Shown piece by piece: positions 23,464 through 32,083 of a stretch of 64,000 bases of DNA. Location of the stretch: positions 4,650,001 through 4,714,000 of the forward strand of contig NZ_VFPP01000001.1 of the NCBI RefSeq assembly GCF_006716745.1, written 5' to 3'. This DNA comes from Saccharothrix saharensis. Lineage in GTDB: Bacteria; Actinomycetota; Actinomycetes; Mycobacteriales; Pseudonocardiaceae. Within the stretch, counting starts at the first letter, position 1, and each line of letters opens with the position of its first letter. The position numbers were made by a program, and so were the translations under genes. The notes beneath the pieces are model-generated. The model made no database searches, had not been told where the DNA came from, and saw only the letters and a program-made list of their open reading frames with translations.

Positions 23464-26400
23464 TCAGGCGGGGCGACGCCCGATCGTGCGCGCCCCGATG
23501 CCGAACGCCAGCAGCAGCGCGCCGACCAGCCCCAGCCCGAGCACGCTCACCCCGGTCTTGGCCAGGGCGTCCTGCACCGAACCACCGCCGGAGTGACCGG
23601 CGGGCGGCGCGGCGTTCCCCCCACCGGGCGCCCCACCGGGCGCCTCACCGGGCGCCACCGGGGTCGGGTCCGCGACGTCCGGGCCCGGCTCCACGTGGAT
23701 GTTCTGCGTCCACGGGTTGTTCCGGATCACGCGGAGGAACGGGTACTGCATGGTCGTGCGGAGCTTCCACGGACCCACCACCACCGGCGTGTAGTCCCCC
23801 ACCGGCAGGTCGACGAACGTGAACGTGCCCGACTCGTCGGTCGTCGTCGCGGTCGCGAACTCCTCGGTGTCCCGGTCGAACAGCACGACCTTCACGTTCG
23901 GCACCGGCTGGTAGGGCCGGTCGCCGGCCAGCACCTGGCCGGTCGTGGTCCACACCGCGCCGGGCACCTCCGCCCGGTCGACGGCCGTCGGCGCGCCGTC
24001 GACGATGCCGCCGTCCACGCCGAGCGGGCCGATCGAGCAGTGCGCGGTGACGCGACCGTGGTCGGCCGCCCACGCCGGCATCGGCGTCGTCACGTCCGCC
24101 GTCCACGTCGCGCCGTCCGCGATCGCCAGACCGGCACCGCCGTAGCGCAACGGGCCCCACGCCTCGGTGGAGTTGTCGATCTCGTGGCCGTCGCCGGCCC
24201 CGCCGCAGAACGCGTGCACGGTCAGGTCGCGGCCGGTCCGGTTGGTGATCGTGACCCGGACCGTCGGCGAGTCGGTCGGCAGGTAGGTGTCCCGGTCGAA
24301 CGACACCTCGGCCGTCAGGTCGTCGGAGATCGGCCGGACGAGCCCGGTCTCGTACGTCGTGTCGCCGTCCGCCGTGATGGTGAGGCCCTGGTAGGAGTTG
24401 TCCGCCTCGATCCAGCCGCCCTCGTGCTCGGTGTAGACCCAGTAGTCGCCGAGGCCGATGTCCTCGACCCGGAACCGGCCGTCGGCGTCCGTGCGACCGG
24501 TGTGCCACCCGTTGCTCGCCAGGCCGCCGCTGAGGGTGACCGCCACGTCCGGCAACGGCTGCTCGCCCGCGTCGCGCACGCCGTCGCGGTCGGTGTCGGC
24601 GAAGACCAGGACGGTGGCGTCACCGGTCGGGTACGCGACCGAGGCGCTGAGGTCGATCGGCGCGGAGGTGCCGTACCCGGTGACGATGCTGCCCTTGAGC
24701 GTGACGACGTCGTGCCGCGACCACGTCGGCGCGTGACCGACCAGCGTGACCTCGTACGACTCGCCGGGCCACAGGTACAGGGTCGGCGGGTAGCCGCCCG
24801 GGCGGTAGCTCCGGTCGAGCAGGCCCCACTGGGTCGGGTCGTAGCGCAGGCCGGTGTGGTAGTCGGACGAGGGCTCGAACCGCAGCTCGGTCCGGTGGCC
24901 CGCGCCCGCGTTGGTGACCTTGACCTTGGCGGTCACCGGCTCGTAACCGGTGTAGTGCGCCTTGTCGAAGGAGGCGGTGACCTCCAGCTCCTCGTGCGCG
25001 ATCGGCTCGGTCACGGTGGGACCCGCCGTGGCGACGAAGGCGACCCGGACCGTGCCGTCGGCGACGACGTCCGCGGTGAACCAGCCGTTGCCGGTGGCCT
25101 TGTCGCGGTAGTCGCCGAGCACCAGCACCCTGGTGGCACCCTCCGGGAGCCGGCCGAACGCGAACGCGCCGCCGTCGTGCGACACGGCCTCGGCGACCTT
25201 CAGCCCGGTGCGCCGGCTCAGCGCGATCAGCCGGGCGCCGTCCAGCGGCTGCTCGCCGTCGCCCGCGTCCAGCTCCAGCGTGCCCTCGACCGCGCCGAAC
25301 GCGCCGACCTCGGCGGAGTCCGACGAGCCGATGTACCCCGCGGTGGCGCGGCCGCTGTTGCCGAAGTTGCAGGCCACGGAGATCCGGCCGGAGAGCACGG
25401 CCGCCTCCGGCACGGCCTCGGTGATCGTGACGACCTTGGTCTCACCGGCGGCGAGGGAGACGCCGGGCCCTTCGGGGCTCAACTGCGCCCAGGCGGGCGA
25501 GCGGCCGTCCAGGCTGCCGTCGGACCAGGATTCGTCGCACACCGCGACCACACCGGTCAGCGGGTCCGTGCCGGAGTTGGTGAGGGTGATCTCGATGCCG
25601 ACCGGGTCGTTCGCCCGGTAGGTGTCGCGGTCGAACCGCAGGCGCGGGCGCAGCACCTCCAGCACCGGCGCGGCCAGCGGGAACTCCAGGGTCGCGGCGA
25701 CGCCGTGCTCGATGGTGAACCAGGCGCGGCCGGCGGCGATGACGCCGCCCGGGTCCGGGTAGCTCTGCAGGTAGGCGCGGTAGGTGCCGGTGGGGATGTC
25801 GCCGCCGAACGTGAACCGGCCGGTGGCGTCCGTGCGGCCGTTCAGCCACGTGTCCGGCGCGCCGCCGGTGGCGTACACCGGCAGGTTCGCCACGCCCTCG
25901 CCCGCGTCGAACCGGCCGTTGCCGTTGGTGTCGCGGTAGACCACGCCGGCGGCGGAACCGCGGCCCTGCCGCACGGTGGCGGTGGCGGTGGCCCGGTTGT
26001 CGGCGGGCGTCGGGTCCGTCGTCGGCCCGCCCTCCTGCAAGCCGGTGCGGGCTTCCACCGTGTAGCCGACCCTGTCGGCGAGCGCGCTGTTCTGCCTGCC
26101 CACCAGCCGGTAGGTCTTGCTCTCGCCCGGTGCGAGGGTGGGGCCGGGGATGCGGCGCAGGTCCGTGCCGCCCGACTTGAGCGTCAGCTCGCCGGCCTCC
26201 CGCCAGCGGACGTCGACGGCGGGCGCGGTGCCGACGTTGCGGACGGTCACCGTGACGCCGATGTCGGACGCGGGCGCGTACTCGGCCTGGTCGAAGGAGA
26301 CCGACACCTGGAGGTCCGGCCGGGTGGCGGGCGGCAGCGCCCGGGTGCCGACCTCGGTCTCGGTCTCGGTCTCGGTCTCGGGTTCGGTCTCGGTCTCGGG

Positions 26401-26703
26401 TTCCGTCTCGGGTTCGACGGGTTGTCCGGCCGGGGTGGTCGGGTCGGCCGGTGGCTGCGCGGTCGTCACGGGCGGCGTCCCGGCCGGGGTGTCCGCCGGT
26501 GTCCCGGTCGGAGTGGTCGGCTCGGCGGGCGTGGTCGGCTCCGCCGGCGCGGCCGGTTCGGTCGTGGTGGTCGTCGCGGGTCCGGTCTCCTGGGCCCACG
26601 CGACCGGACCGCTCAGCGCGACGGCGAGCGCGAGCACGCCCGCCGTCGCCGCGCGCGGGAATCGTCTCGCGCCGTTCGGGCGCGCGACAGCACTGCTGGA
26701 CAA
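23464..26703 (-). CDS. Large SdrD-like repeat surface protein with LAxTG sorting signal
   Basis: The product is 1079 aa. TTG 26703 is preceded by GGGGGGACATCC, and the signal peptide ends at AWAQE (about residue 39). A Glu/Thr/Pro stalk (about 40-120) precedes alternating modules. CARF-like domains (SFDQAEYAPASDIGVTVTVR, RFDRDTYRANDPVGIEITL, SFDKAHYTGYEPVTAKVKV) alternate with SdrD-B-like Ca-binding modules (DTNGNGRFDAGEG, DTDRDGVRDAGEQPLPDV). The C-terminus has LAKTG, a hydrophobic helix and a basic tail, a class E sortase substrate. It should be anchored to peptidoglycan, perhaps as an adhesive or structural fibre. Two shorter relatives lie at 32084 and 43325. Confidence 0.85.
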   Translation of the reverse strand: MSSSAVARPNGARRFPRAATAGVLALAVALSGPVAWAQETGPATTTTTEPAAPAEPTTPAEPTTPTGTPADTPAGTPPVTTAQPPADPTTPAGQPVEPETEPETETEPETETETETEVGTRALPPATRPDLQVSVSFDQAEYAPASDIGVTVTVRNVGTAPAVDVRWREAGELTLKSGGTDLRRIPGPTLAPGESKTYRLVGRQNSALADRVGYTVEARTGLQEGGPTTDPTPADNRATATATVRQGRGSAAGVVYRDTNGNGRFDAGEGVANLPVYATGGAPDTWLNGRTDATGRFTFGGDIPTGTYRAYLQSYPDPGGVIAAGRAWFTIEHGVAATLEFPLAAPVLEVLRPRLRFDRDTYRANDPVGIEITLTNSGTDPLTGVVAVCDESWSDGSLDGRSPAWAQLSPEGPGVSLAAGETKVVTITEAVPEAAVLSGRISVACNFGNSGRATAGYIGSSDSAEVGAFGAVEGTLELDAGDGEQPLDGARLIALSRRTGLKVAEAVSHDGGAFAFGRLPEGATRVLVLGDYRDKATGNGWFTADVVADGTVRVAFVATAGPTVTEPIAHEELEVTASFDKAHYTGYEPVTAKVKVTNAGAGHRTELRFEPSSDYHTGLRYDPTQWGLLDRSYRPGGYPPTLYLWPGESYEVTLVGHAPTWSRHDVVTLKGSIVTGYGTSAPIDLSASVAYPTGDATVLVFADTDRDGVRDAGEQPLPDVAVTLSGGLASNGWHTGRTDADGRFRVEDIGLGDYWVYTEHEGGWIEADNSYQGLTITADGDTTYETGLVRPISDDLTAEVSFDRDTYLPTDSPTVRVTITNRTGRDLTVHAFCGGAGDGHEIDNSTEAWGPLRYGGAGLAIADGATWTADVTTPMPAWAADHGRVTAHCSIGPLGVDGGIVDGAPTAVDRAEVPGAVWTTTGQVLAGDRPYQPVPNVKVVLFDRDTEEFATATTTDESGTFTFVDLPVGDYTPVVVGPWKLRTTMQYPFLRVIRNNPWTQNIHVEPGPDVADPTPVAPGEAPGGAPGGGNAAPPAGHSGGGSVQDALAKTGVSVLGLGLVGALLLAFGIGARTIGRRPA
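26352..26416 (-). repeat. In-gene hexamer repeats encoding Glu-Thr
   Basis: CGGTCT/CGGGTT hexamers repeat ten or so times and encode the E-T-E-P-E-T stalk of the surface protein. This is coding low complexity, not CRISPR. Confidence 0.75.
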
Positions 26704-26809
26704 GGATGTCCCCCCATAGCTAGGTCCTCGCCCACCGCGGGATGCCGACGTCCCCCGAGCCGCCGCCGGGCAGGGCCTGTGATCCCGCGGAAACTACCTC
26801 GCCGGGTGG

Positions 26810-27064
26810 TCAGCGCACAGCGGTTTCCCGGAACCGGCGCGAGGAGTACGCGTCCGACGTGCCCGTGCCACCGACCAGCGCACCGAGTTCGCCGTCGACG
26901 ACGTAGCCGCCGCGCGGTGACCGGACGATGGTGGTCGGCTCGTCGTCGCCCCACGGCGCGGTGCCGTGGGTGGTGCGGGCGGTCCCCCGGTCGTCGGACG
27001 AGCGCGGGACCGCGGCCGGGGTGGCGGTGAGGACGACCAGCACGAGAGCGATCAGGCGTCGCAT
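26810..27064 (-). CDS. Small exported protein of unknown function
   Basis: The product is 84 aa from ATG 27064 (GGAG five bases upstream). The N-terminus MRRLIALVLVVLTATPAAV is a signal peptide or anchor. The rest is polar (TTIVRSPRGGYVVDGELGAL). It is divergent from the MarR gene at 27147 across an 82-base gap, so MarR may control it. I do not recognise a family. Confidence 0.5.
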   Translation of the reverse strand: MRRLIALVLVVLTATPAAVPRSSDDRGTARTTHGTAPWGDDEPTTIVRSPRGGYVVDGELGALVGGTGTSDAYSSRRFRETAVR

Positions 27065-27133
27065 GCCACTCCGCCGCTTGCCGGAGTACGTGCACGGAGC
27101 TGGATCAGAACTCTGATGGACGTCAACGCGCTT

Positions 27134-27139
27134 TACGAT
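27134..27139 (+). promoter_or_regulatory. -10 box TACGAT for leaderless marR gene
   Basis: TACGAT ends seven bases before ATG 27147, the spacing of TANNNT leaderless promoters in actinobacteria; no Shine-Dalgarno sequence is present. Confidence 0.6.
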
Positions 27140-27146
27140 CAGCGGC

Positions 27147-27581
27147 ATGGGAATGCCGTTCGAGGAGCGCCTGGGCGGCGACATCAAGCGGGTCGAGCAC
27201 GAGCTGACGCTGGTCAAGCAGCAGGCCGTGCGGCCCGCCGGGCTGACCGTGGCCCAGCACGCCGCGCTGCTGGTGCTCAACGAACGCCCCGGCGTGTCGG
27301 CCGCCGAGCTGGCCCGGCGCTGCCGCGTGACGCCGCAGACGATGACCACGATCCTGCGCAACCTGGAAGCCGCCGACCTGATCGCCCGCGTGCCGCACGA
27401 GGTGCACCGCAACGTGCTGGAGACGCGCCTGACCGAGGCCGGGCGCGCGGCGTTCGAGGTGGCCGACGAGCGGGCGTCGGCCGTGGAACGCCGGCTGGCC
27501 GACGAGTTCAGCGCGGACGAGCGGGAGACCCTGCGGGCACTGCTGGCGCGGTGCTCGCAGGCCCTGACGGGTCGGCCGTGA
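27147..27581 (+). CDS. MarR-family transcriptional regulator
   Basis: The product is 144 aa. ATG 27147 fits a leaderless start seven bases after TACGAT. The winged HTH is well formed: LTVAQHAALLVLNERPGVSA, AELARRCRVTPQTMTTILRN, LEAADLIARVPHEVHRN and TRLTEAGRAAF. Long terminal helices give the dimer interface. The divergent 84-aa exported protein is the nearest candidate target. The ligand is unknown. Confidence 0.85.
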   Translation: MGMPFEERLGGDIKRVEHELTLVKQQAVRPAGLTVAQHAALLVLNERPGVSAAELARRCRVTPQTMTTILRNLEAADLIARVPHEVHRNVLETRLTEAGRAAFEVADERASAVERRLADEFSADERETLRALLARCSQALTGRP

Positions 27582-27591
27582 CCGGGCCGGC

Positions 27592-28494
27592 TCAGCCGAG
27601 GTTGTTCGTGTCGAACGTGTTGCAGCGCGCCGGGTCGCCGGTCTCGTAGCCGGTCGTGTACCACTTCTGCCGCTGCGCCGACGTGCCGTGGGTGAACTTG
27701 GTCGTGTCGACCCGGCCGCCGCCCAGCTCGCCCTGGATGAAGTCGTCGCCGATGCGGGACGCCGCGTCCAGCGCCGCGTTCACGTCGTCCTGCGTCACGC
27801 CGGTGATCAGCGGCTGGCCGGACGCGGTCGGCACGGTCTCCGCGTGGTTGGCCCAGGCGCCCGCGTAGCAGTCGGCCTGCAGCTCCAGCCGCACCGAGCC
27901 CGACGTCGGCCCGGAGTCGTGGTTCACCCGGTCGGACGTGCCCAGCAGGTTCTGCACGTGGTGGCCGTACTCGTGGGCCAGGATGTAGGCCTCGACGAAC
28001 GGCCCGCCGGTCGCGCCGAACTTCTGCTGCATCTCCTGGAAGAAGCCCAGGTCGATGTAGACCTGCGCGTCCGCCGGGCAGTAGAACGGCCCCACCGCGG
28101 ACGACGCGTTGCCGCAGCGGGTCGACACGCTGCCGGAGAAGAAGTTGGTCTGCGCGGGCTGGTAGGTCTTGCCCGAGCGGGCGAACTGGTCGGTCCAGTA
28201 GCCCTGGATCGAGTTGATGAACGCGACCGCGCGGCAGTCCGACTCGCGGTTGGCGTCCGCGCCCGTCCGGCACTTCTCCTTGATGGCCTCCGAGCCGACC
28301 TGCTGCCCCTGGCCGACGTCGTTGAACCCGGAGCCGGTCGGCAGTTGCACGCCGCCGCCGATCTGCGAGAGCACGAAGTACAGGATCAGGCCGACGATGC
28401 CCAGCCCGCCGCCGCCCAGGGCGACCCGGCCCCCGACCCCGCGTTGATCGCTGACCTGCGACGTGTCCAGCTCGGCGTTCTCGTTGAACTGCAC
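27592..28494 (-). CDS. Neutral zinc metallopeptidase (YpfJ-like), membrane-anchored
   Basis: The product is 300 aa. GTG 28494 has GGGAGG seven bases upstream, and homology starts with VQFNENAELDTSQV. A transmembrane helix lies at about residues 27-46 (GLGIVGLILYFVLSQIG). The catalytic zinc motif AYILAHEYGHHVQN (HExxH) is at about 168-181, with LELQADCYAGAW providing the downstream Glu ligand. The C-terminal RCNTFDTNNL matches the YpfJ-type family (putative neutral zinc metallopeptidase). The active site should face outward. Substrates are unknown. It converges with the marR gene ten bases away. Confidence 0.85.
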   Translation of the reverse strand: MQFNENAELDTSQVSDQRGVGGRVALGGGGLGIVGLILYFVLSQIGGGVQLPTGSGFNDVGQGQQVGSEAIKEKCRTGADANRESDCRAVAFINSIQGYWTDQFARSGKTYQPAQTNFFSGSVSTRCGNASSAVGPFYCPADAQVYIDLGFFQEMQQKFGATGGPFVEAYILAHEYGHHVQNLLGTSDRVNHDSGPTSGSVRLELQADCYAGAWANHAETVPTASGQPLITGVTQDDVNAALDAASRIGDDFIQGELGGGRVDTTKFTHGTSAQRQKWYTTGYETGDPARCNTFDTNNLG

Positions 28495-29007
28495 CGCGTG
28501 TCCTCCCAGCTGCGCACCGAACCCGGACAGGACAAGCCCCGGGTGCGGGGCCCGACGTCGGGGCACCGCACCCGGGATTTCCCATGTGGAAGTGACGAAA
28601 CCTGCGTGACGAGGTCGGCGTGGACCACGGTCGGCGCCGACGGTGGAGACGGCGCCCTGACTCTAACCCGGGTCAACATCGTCAAGCGCGGCGATGGCGC
28701 CGGTGGCGCCGTGCGCTCGAAACCTCGTCGGAACCGCTCACGTTCGCGATCGGGCCGGTCTGGAGACCGCTCCGCCCGCGGGGTTGCGGTTCGACCGCGG
28801 TTCGTCACCGCGAGGACTTACCTGCACCGCACCACCTACCCCTTCCGGGCGTGCCGCCGGCGGGTCGGCTCGGGTTCCGCCGGTGGCAGGTCCTGTCACG
28901 AGCATGCGCCTTTCCGGCCCGGCGCACAACCCGAGCGCAGGCCCCTGAACTGGTGAAACGAGATTCATCCGGCTCGGTGGGGCGGTGGTGGCGACCCGTG
29001 CACGCGC
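28495..29007. other. Long intergenic stretch without a visible gene
   Basis: About 510 bases between the metallopeptidase start and the terminator of the nucleotidase gene. No frame here shows a start signal, homology or sensible composition on either strand. It must contain the metallopeptidase promoter; I see nothing else. Confidence 0.5.
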
Positions 29008-29038
29008 GGTGAGCGGACCCGGGGGGAGCCCGCTCACC
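29008..29038. terminator. Terminator after the 5'-nucleotidase gene
   Basis: GGTGAGCGG (29008-29016) pairs with CCGCTCACC (29030-29038), eleven bases beyond the minus-strand stop at 29049. Confidence 0.6.
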
Positions 29039-29048
29039 ACGCGTGACG

Positions 29049-30782
29049 TCACGGGGTCGTGGTGATGCGGCCGAGCGCCGGCGGCGCGGTGTTCGGGTGG
29101 GCGGCCAGGTAGGCGGTGAAGGCGTCGAGGTCGATGCCGCCGCCGGTGATCTCCGTGCCACCGGTGAACGCGCTGAAGCCGTCACCACCGCCCTGCAGGA
29201 AGCTGTTGATCGTCACGCGGTAGTTCGCGTTCGGGTCCAACGGCGCGCCATTGAGGACGATGCCCGAGACCTTCGAGCCGATCGGCGCGGACGCCGACCA
29301 CGAGTAGGTCAGGCCGGCCGACGGCTGGAGGATGATCTGCCTCGGCTGGTTGTTGACCACCTGCCACTGCTGCTCCAGCGCCGCCTTGATCTGCGTGCCG
29401 GTCAACGTGACCGTCTGCAGGATGTTGCCGAACGGCTGCACGGTGAACGCCTCGCCGTAGGTCACCACGCCGTTGCCCTCACCCGCGGGCGAGGAGGCGT
29501 GGGTGAGGTCGGCGCGCACGCCGCCCGGGTTCATCAGCGCCAGCACCGCGCCGTTGCCGGCGGTGGCGGCGAGCTGCGAGTCGGCGATCAGGTTGCCCAG
29601 CGCGGACTCGCCCGCCGGGTTCTGCGCCCGCAGGACGTCCTGCGCGATGGTGCCGACCTGGCGGTTCGCGATCGGGCCCGACTTCGACTTGGCCAGGTCG
29701 ATGATCGCCTGGACCTCCGGGTCCGGGGTGACGTTCTTGGTGACCACGTGGTTGCGCGCGACCGTGGCCGAGCGGATGACCTCGCGGGTCCGCTTGTCGA
29801 TCTTGAGGTCGACCACGGACAGCTCGCGACCGAACGCCAGGCCCTCGATGAACGGCCGGGGGTTGCCCGCCGGGTCGGTGACCGTGCAGTTGTAGTGCTG
29901 GTGGCTGTGGCCGGAGAACACCGCGTCGATCTTCGGGCTGACCTGCTCGGCGATCTTGCGGCCGGGGCCGCCCGCGACCGTGCGGCAGTCGTCCGGGCCG
30001 CCGCCGGCGGTGTTGTCGCCCTGGTGGACCAGCAGCACGATCGACTTCACGCCGAGCCAGTTGAGCAGGTCGGCGTACCGGTTCGCGGCGGCGATCTCGT
30101 CGCCGAACTCCAGCTCCTTGATGCCGTTCGGGTCGACCAGGATCGGCACGTCCTTCAGGGGCATGCCGATGAACCCGATCGGGACGCCGTCGCGGAACTC
30201 CACCCAGAACGGCGGCAGCGCCGGCCGGTCGTTCGCGGCGAGGGTGACGTTCGCGCCGAGGATCGGGAAGTCCGCGCCCTCGTAGTCCTCGCGGAACTGG
30301 CAGCCGTCGGTCGGGTGGCAGCCGCCGCGCTGCATGCGCAGCAGCTCCCGGTAGCCCTCGTCGAACTCGTGGTTGCCCGCGGCCGTGGTGTCCATGCCGA
30401 CCCGGTTGAGAACCTCGATCGTCGGCTCGTCGTGGAACAGCGCGGACACGATCGGGGACGCGCCGATCAGGTCGCCCTGGCCGACGATGACCGAGTTGCG
30501 CACCTCGGCCTGCAGGGCGCGGATGTGGGTGGCGTTGTACGCCGCGCCGCCCGCTTCGACCTGCGAGCCGTCGGCCAGCGTGACGCGGCCGGAGGAGCCC
30601 GTGGGCGGCTCGATGTTGCCGTGGAGGTCGTTGATGCCGATCAGGCGGACGTCGACGGTGCGCGCCGGGCGGTTGTCCTTGTCGGCCATCGCCGGGTTCT
30701 GCACCAGCGTGACCGCCAGCGCCGCCGCCGCGGTGACCGCGAGCGCGGCGGAGCGCTGCGCGGTGCGTCTGAACGAGGTCAT
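29049..30782 (-). CDS. Secreted bifunctional metallophosphatase / 5'-nucleotidase
   Basis: The product is 577 aa from ATG 30782, with AGGGAGG upstream. A signal peptide ends near AMADKD (about 34). The calcineurin-like metallophosphatase domain shows GINDLHGNIEP, GQGDLIGAS, AAGNHEFDEG and FSGHSHQHYNC, binding two metals. The C-terminal 5'-nucleotidase domain (about 380-560) has GNLIADSQLA, NPGGVRADL, FGNILQTVTLTG and GGDGFSAF. The enzyme should hydrolyse extracellular nucleotides for phosphate or nucleoside scavenging. It is monocistronic. Confidence 0.9.
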   Translation of the reverse strand: MTSFRRTAQRSAALAVTAAAALAVTLVQNPAMADKDNRPARTVDVRLIGINDLHGNIEPPTGSSGRVTLADGSQVEAGGAAYNATHIRALQAEVRNSVIVGQGDLIGASPIVSALFHDEPTIEVLNRVGMDTTAAGNHEFDEGYRELLRMQRGGCHPTDGCQFREDYEGADFPILGANVTLAANDRPALPPFWVEFRDGVPIGFIGMPLKDVPILVDPNGIKELEFGDEIAAANRYADLLNWLGVKSIVLLVHQGDNTAGGGPDDCRTVAGGPGRKIAEQVSPKIDAVFSGHSHQHYNCTVTDPAGNPRPFIEGLAFGRELSVVDLKIDKRTREVIRSATVARNHVVTKNVTPDPEVQAIIDLAKSKSGPIANRQVGTIAQDVLRAQNPAGESALGNLIADSQLAATAGNGAVLALMNPGGVRADLTHASSPAGEGNGVVTYGEAFTVQPFGNILQTVTLTGTQIKAALEQQWQVVNNQPRQIILQPSAGLTYSWSASAPIGSKVSGIVLNGAPLDPNANYRVTINSFLQGGGDGFSAFTGGTEITGGGIDLDAFTAYLAAHPNTAPPALGRITTTP

Positions 30783-30903
30783 GGGGTGGGTCCTCCCTGC
30801 GGCGCCCCGGTAGGAGGGCGCGGTACGGCGCAGGAGTTTGCCTGGCGGAGCTGACCGGCACCAGACATGGCGGTGGATCGTCCGTTAACGGATATGTGCG
30901 GCC

Positions 30904-30909
30904 TAACCT
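30904..30909 (+). promoter_or_regulatory. -10 box TAACCT for leaderless marR-type gene
   Basis: TAACCT ends six bases before GTG 30916, with no Shine-Dalgarno in between. Confidence 0.6.
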
Positions 30910-30915
30910 GGTCAC

Positions 30916-31386
30916 GTGACTGAGCAGGAGCCGCGTTGGCTCGACGATGGGGAGATGCGCGCCTGGCGCAACTACGTGGTCGGGGCGTCGATGCTCGCCG
31001 ACCGGCTGCACCGGGAGCTGCAGGACGGGCACGGCGTGTCGTTGGCCGACTACGAGGTGCTCGTGCGGCTGTCGGAGCAGCCGGGGCGGCGGATGCGGAT
31101 GTCGCAGCTCGCCGACGAGGTGGCGTCGTCCAAGAGCCGGGTGTCGCACCAGGTGGCGCGGATGGAGCGGGAGGGCCTGCTGCGCCGCGAGGAGTGCCGG
31201 GAGGACGGCCGCGGCGTGTTCGCCGAGCTGACCGACCAGGGCATGGCCCTGCTGGAGACGTCCGCGCCGACCCACGTCGAGGGCGTGCGCGAGCACATGA
31301 TCGACCTGCTGTCGCGGGACGAGCAGGAGGTCGTGGCCAGGGTGTTCGACCGGGTCATCACGCACCTGCGCGAGCTGGACGGGTAA
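30916..31386 (+). CDS. MarR-family transcriptional regulator
   Basis: The product is 156 aa from GTG 30916, leaderless after TAACCT. The HTH core is VSLADYEVLVRLSEQPGRRM, RMSQLADEVASSKSRVSHQV, ARMEREGLLRREECREDGRG then VFAELTDQGMALL, a canonical MarR fold with wing arginines. It is divergent from the nucleotidase gene and sits directly before tRNA-Ser; no neighbour is an obvious target. Confidence 0.85.
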   Translation: MTEQEPRWLDDGEMRAWRNYVVGASMLADRLHRELQDGHGVSLADYEVLVRLSEQPGRRMRMSQLADEVASSKSRVSHQVARMEREGLLRREECREDGRGVFAELTDQGMALLETSAPTHVEGVREHMIDLLSRDEQEVVARVFDRVITHLRELDG

Positions 31387-31403
31387 CCTGCTCCGGCACA
31401 CCG

Positions 31404-31488
31404 GGAAGCGTGGCAGAGCGGCCGAATGCACCCGCCTTGAAAGCGGGAGACGGGCAACCGTCCGGGGGTTCAAATCCCTCCGCTTCCG
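31404..31488 (+). tRNA. tRNA-Ser (anticodon TGA)
   Basis: The 85-nt type II tRNA has acceptor GGAAGCG/CGCTTCC, anticodon stem-loop CCCGC-CTTGAAA-GCGGG, long variable arm and T-arm with TTCAAAT. It follows the marR gene by 17 bases. Confidence 0.95.
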
Positions 31489-31743
31489 CAGGTCCAAGGG
31501 GGGTGCGACCCGGTTCCGGCACCTGGTCGCACTCCCTCCGTGCAGCAACCGGGGAGGGGCGCTGGTCGCACAGCCTCCGGGGCGCACGGCGCACACACGC
31601 CTGCGACCGTCGACCCGCAACGGCACCGGGAGGTAGCGGACTTCGCAGGTGGCCCGGTCCTCGACCGCCATCGTGAACGGCCGCACGCGCACGCCGCCAC
31701 GCACCGCCGTCCGCGCGCGGTCGGCATCGGGTCAGGAGGAGCT

Positions 31744-32046
31744 GTGGACTTGGTGGGCAGGTACCTCGACCTGGTCGAGGCCGAGATGCGGCGTGACCCG
31801 GAGATGCGCGAAGGGCAGGCGCACTACGTCGCCCTGTGTCGGGGCTGGCCGCACCTCCACGAGCAGATCGCGGGCACGGAGAGGGACTGCTTCAGCGTCG
31901 ACCGGCGCTTGCCCGCGTTCCTCGCCTGGGTGGAGGAGGCGTTGGCCGCCGAGCAGCGAGCCGCCGGAGGTTCGGAGGCCGACGACCGTCCGAGGGCTCC
32001 CACCCCTCCGCTCGCGCAGCCGAACGGGGGTGCGACCGTCCGTTGA
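31744..32046 (+). CDS. Small hypothetical protein
   Basis: The product is 100 aa from GTG 31744, behind AGGAGGAG (31734-31741); GTG 31753 is an alternative with wider spacing. The sequence starts VDLVGRYLDLVEAEMRRDPE and is helical and acidic with a proline-rich tail. The 3' end forms one arm of a terminator shared with the convergent surface-protein gene. I do not recognise the family. The good ribosome site supports expression. Confidence 0.5.
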   Translation: MDLVGRYLDLVEAEMRRDPEMREGQAHYVALCRGWPHLHEQIAGTERDCFSVDRRLPAFLAWVEEALAAEQRAAGGSEADDRPRAPTPPLAQPNGGATVR

Positions 32047-32067
32047 GGACCGGCCGCACCCCCGTTC
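32022..32067. terminator. Bidirectional terminator between convergent genes
   Basis: GAACGGGGGTGCG (32022-32034) pairs with CGCACCCCCGTTC (32055-32067). The left arm lies inside the last codons of the upstream gene. Confidence 0.65.
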
Positions 32068-32083
32068 TGCGATTGGTCGGCCG

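Noticed and set aside
26352..26416. Short regular repeats as a CRISPR array
   Set aside because: The units are contiguous hexamers without spacers and are in frame, encoding an E-T stalk; the 44182-44260 and 19810-19960 repeats are likewise coding.
22843..27030. Very long open frame on the plus strand over the surface-protein and TauE genes
   Set aside because: It is antisense to genes with clear homology, rich in Arg/Gly/Val, and has no start signal; long shadow frames are normal in high-GC DNA.
28495..29007. Several 80-140-codon frames in the gap before the nucleotidase gene
   Set aside because: They overlap each other on both strands, lack ribosome sites and have Arg-rich shadow composition.
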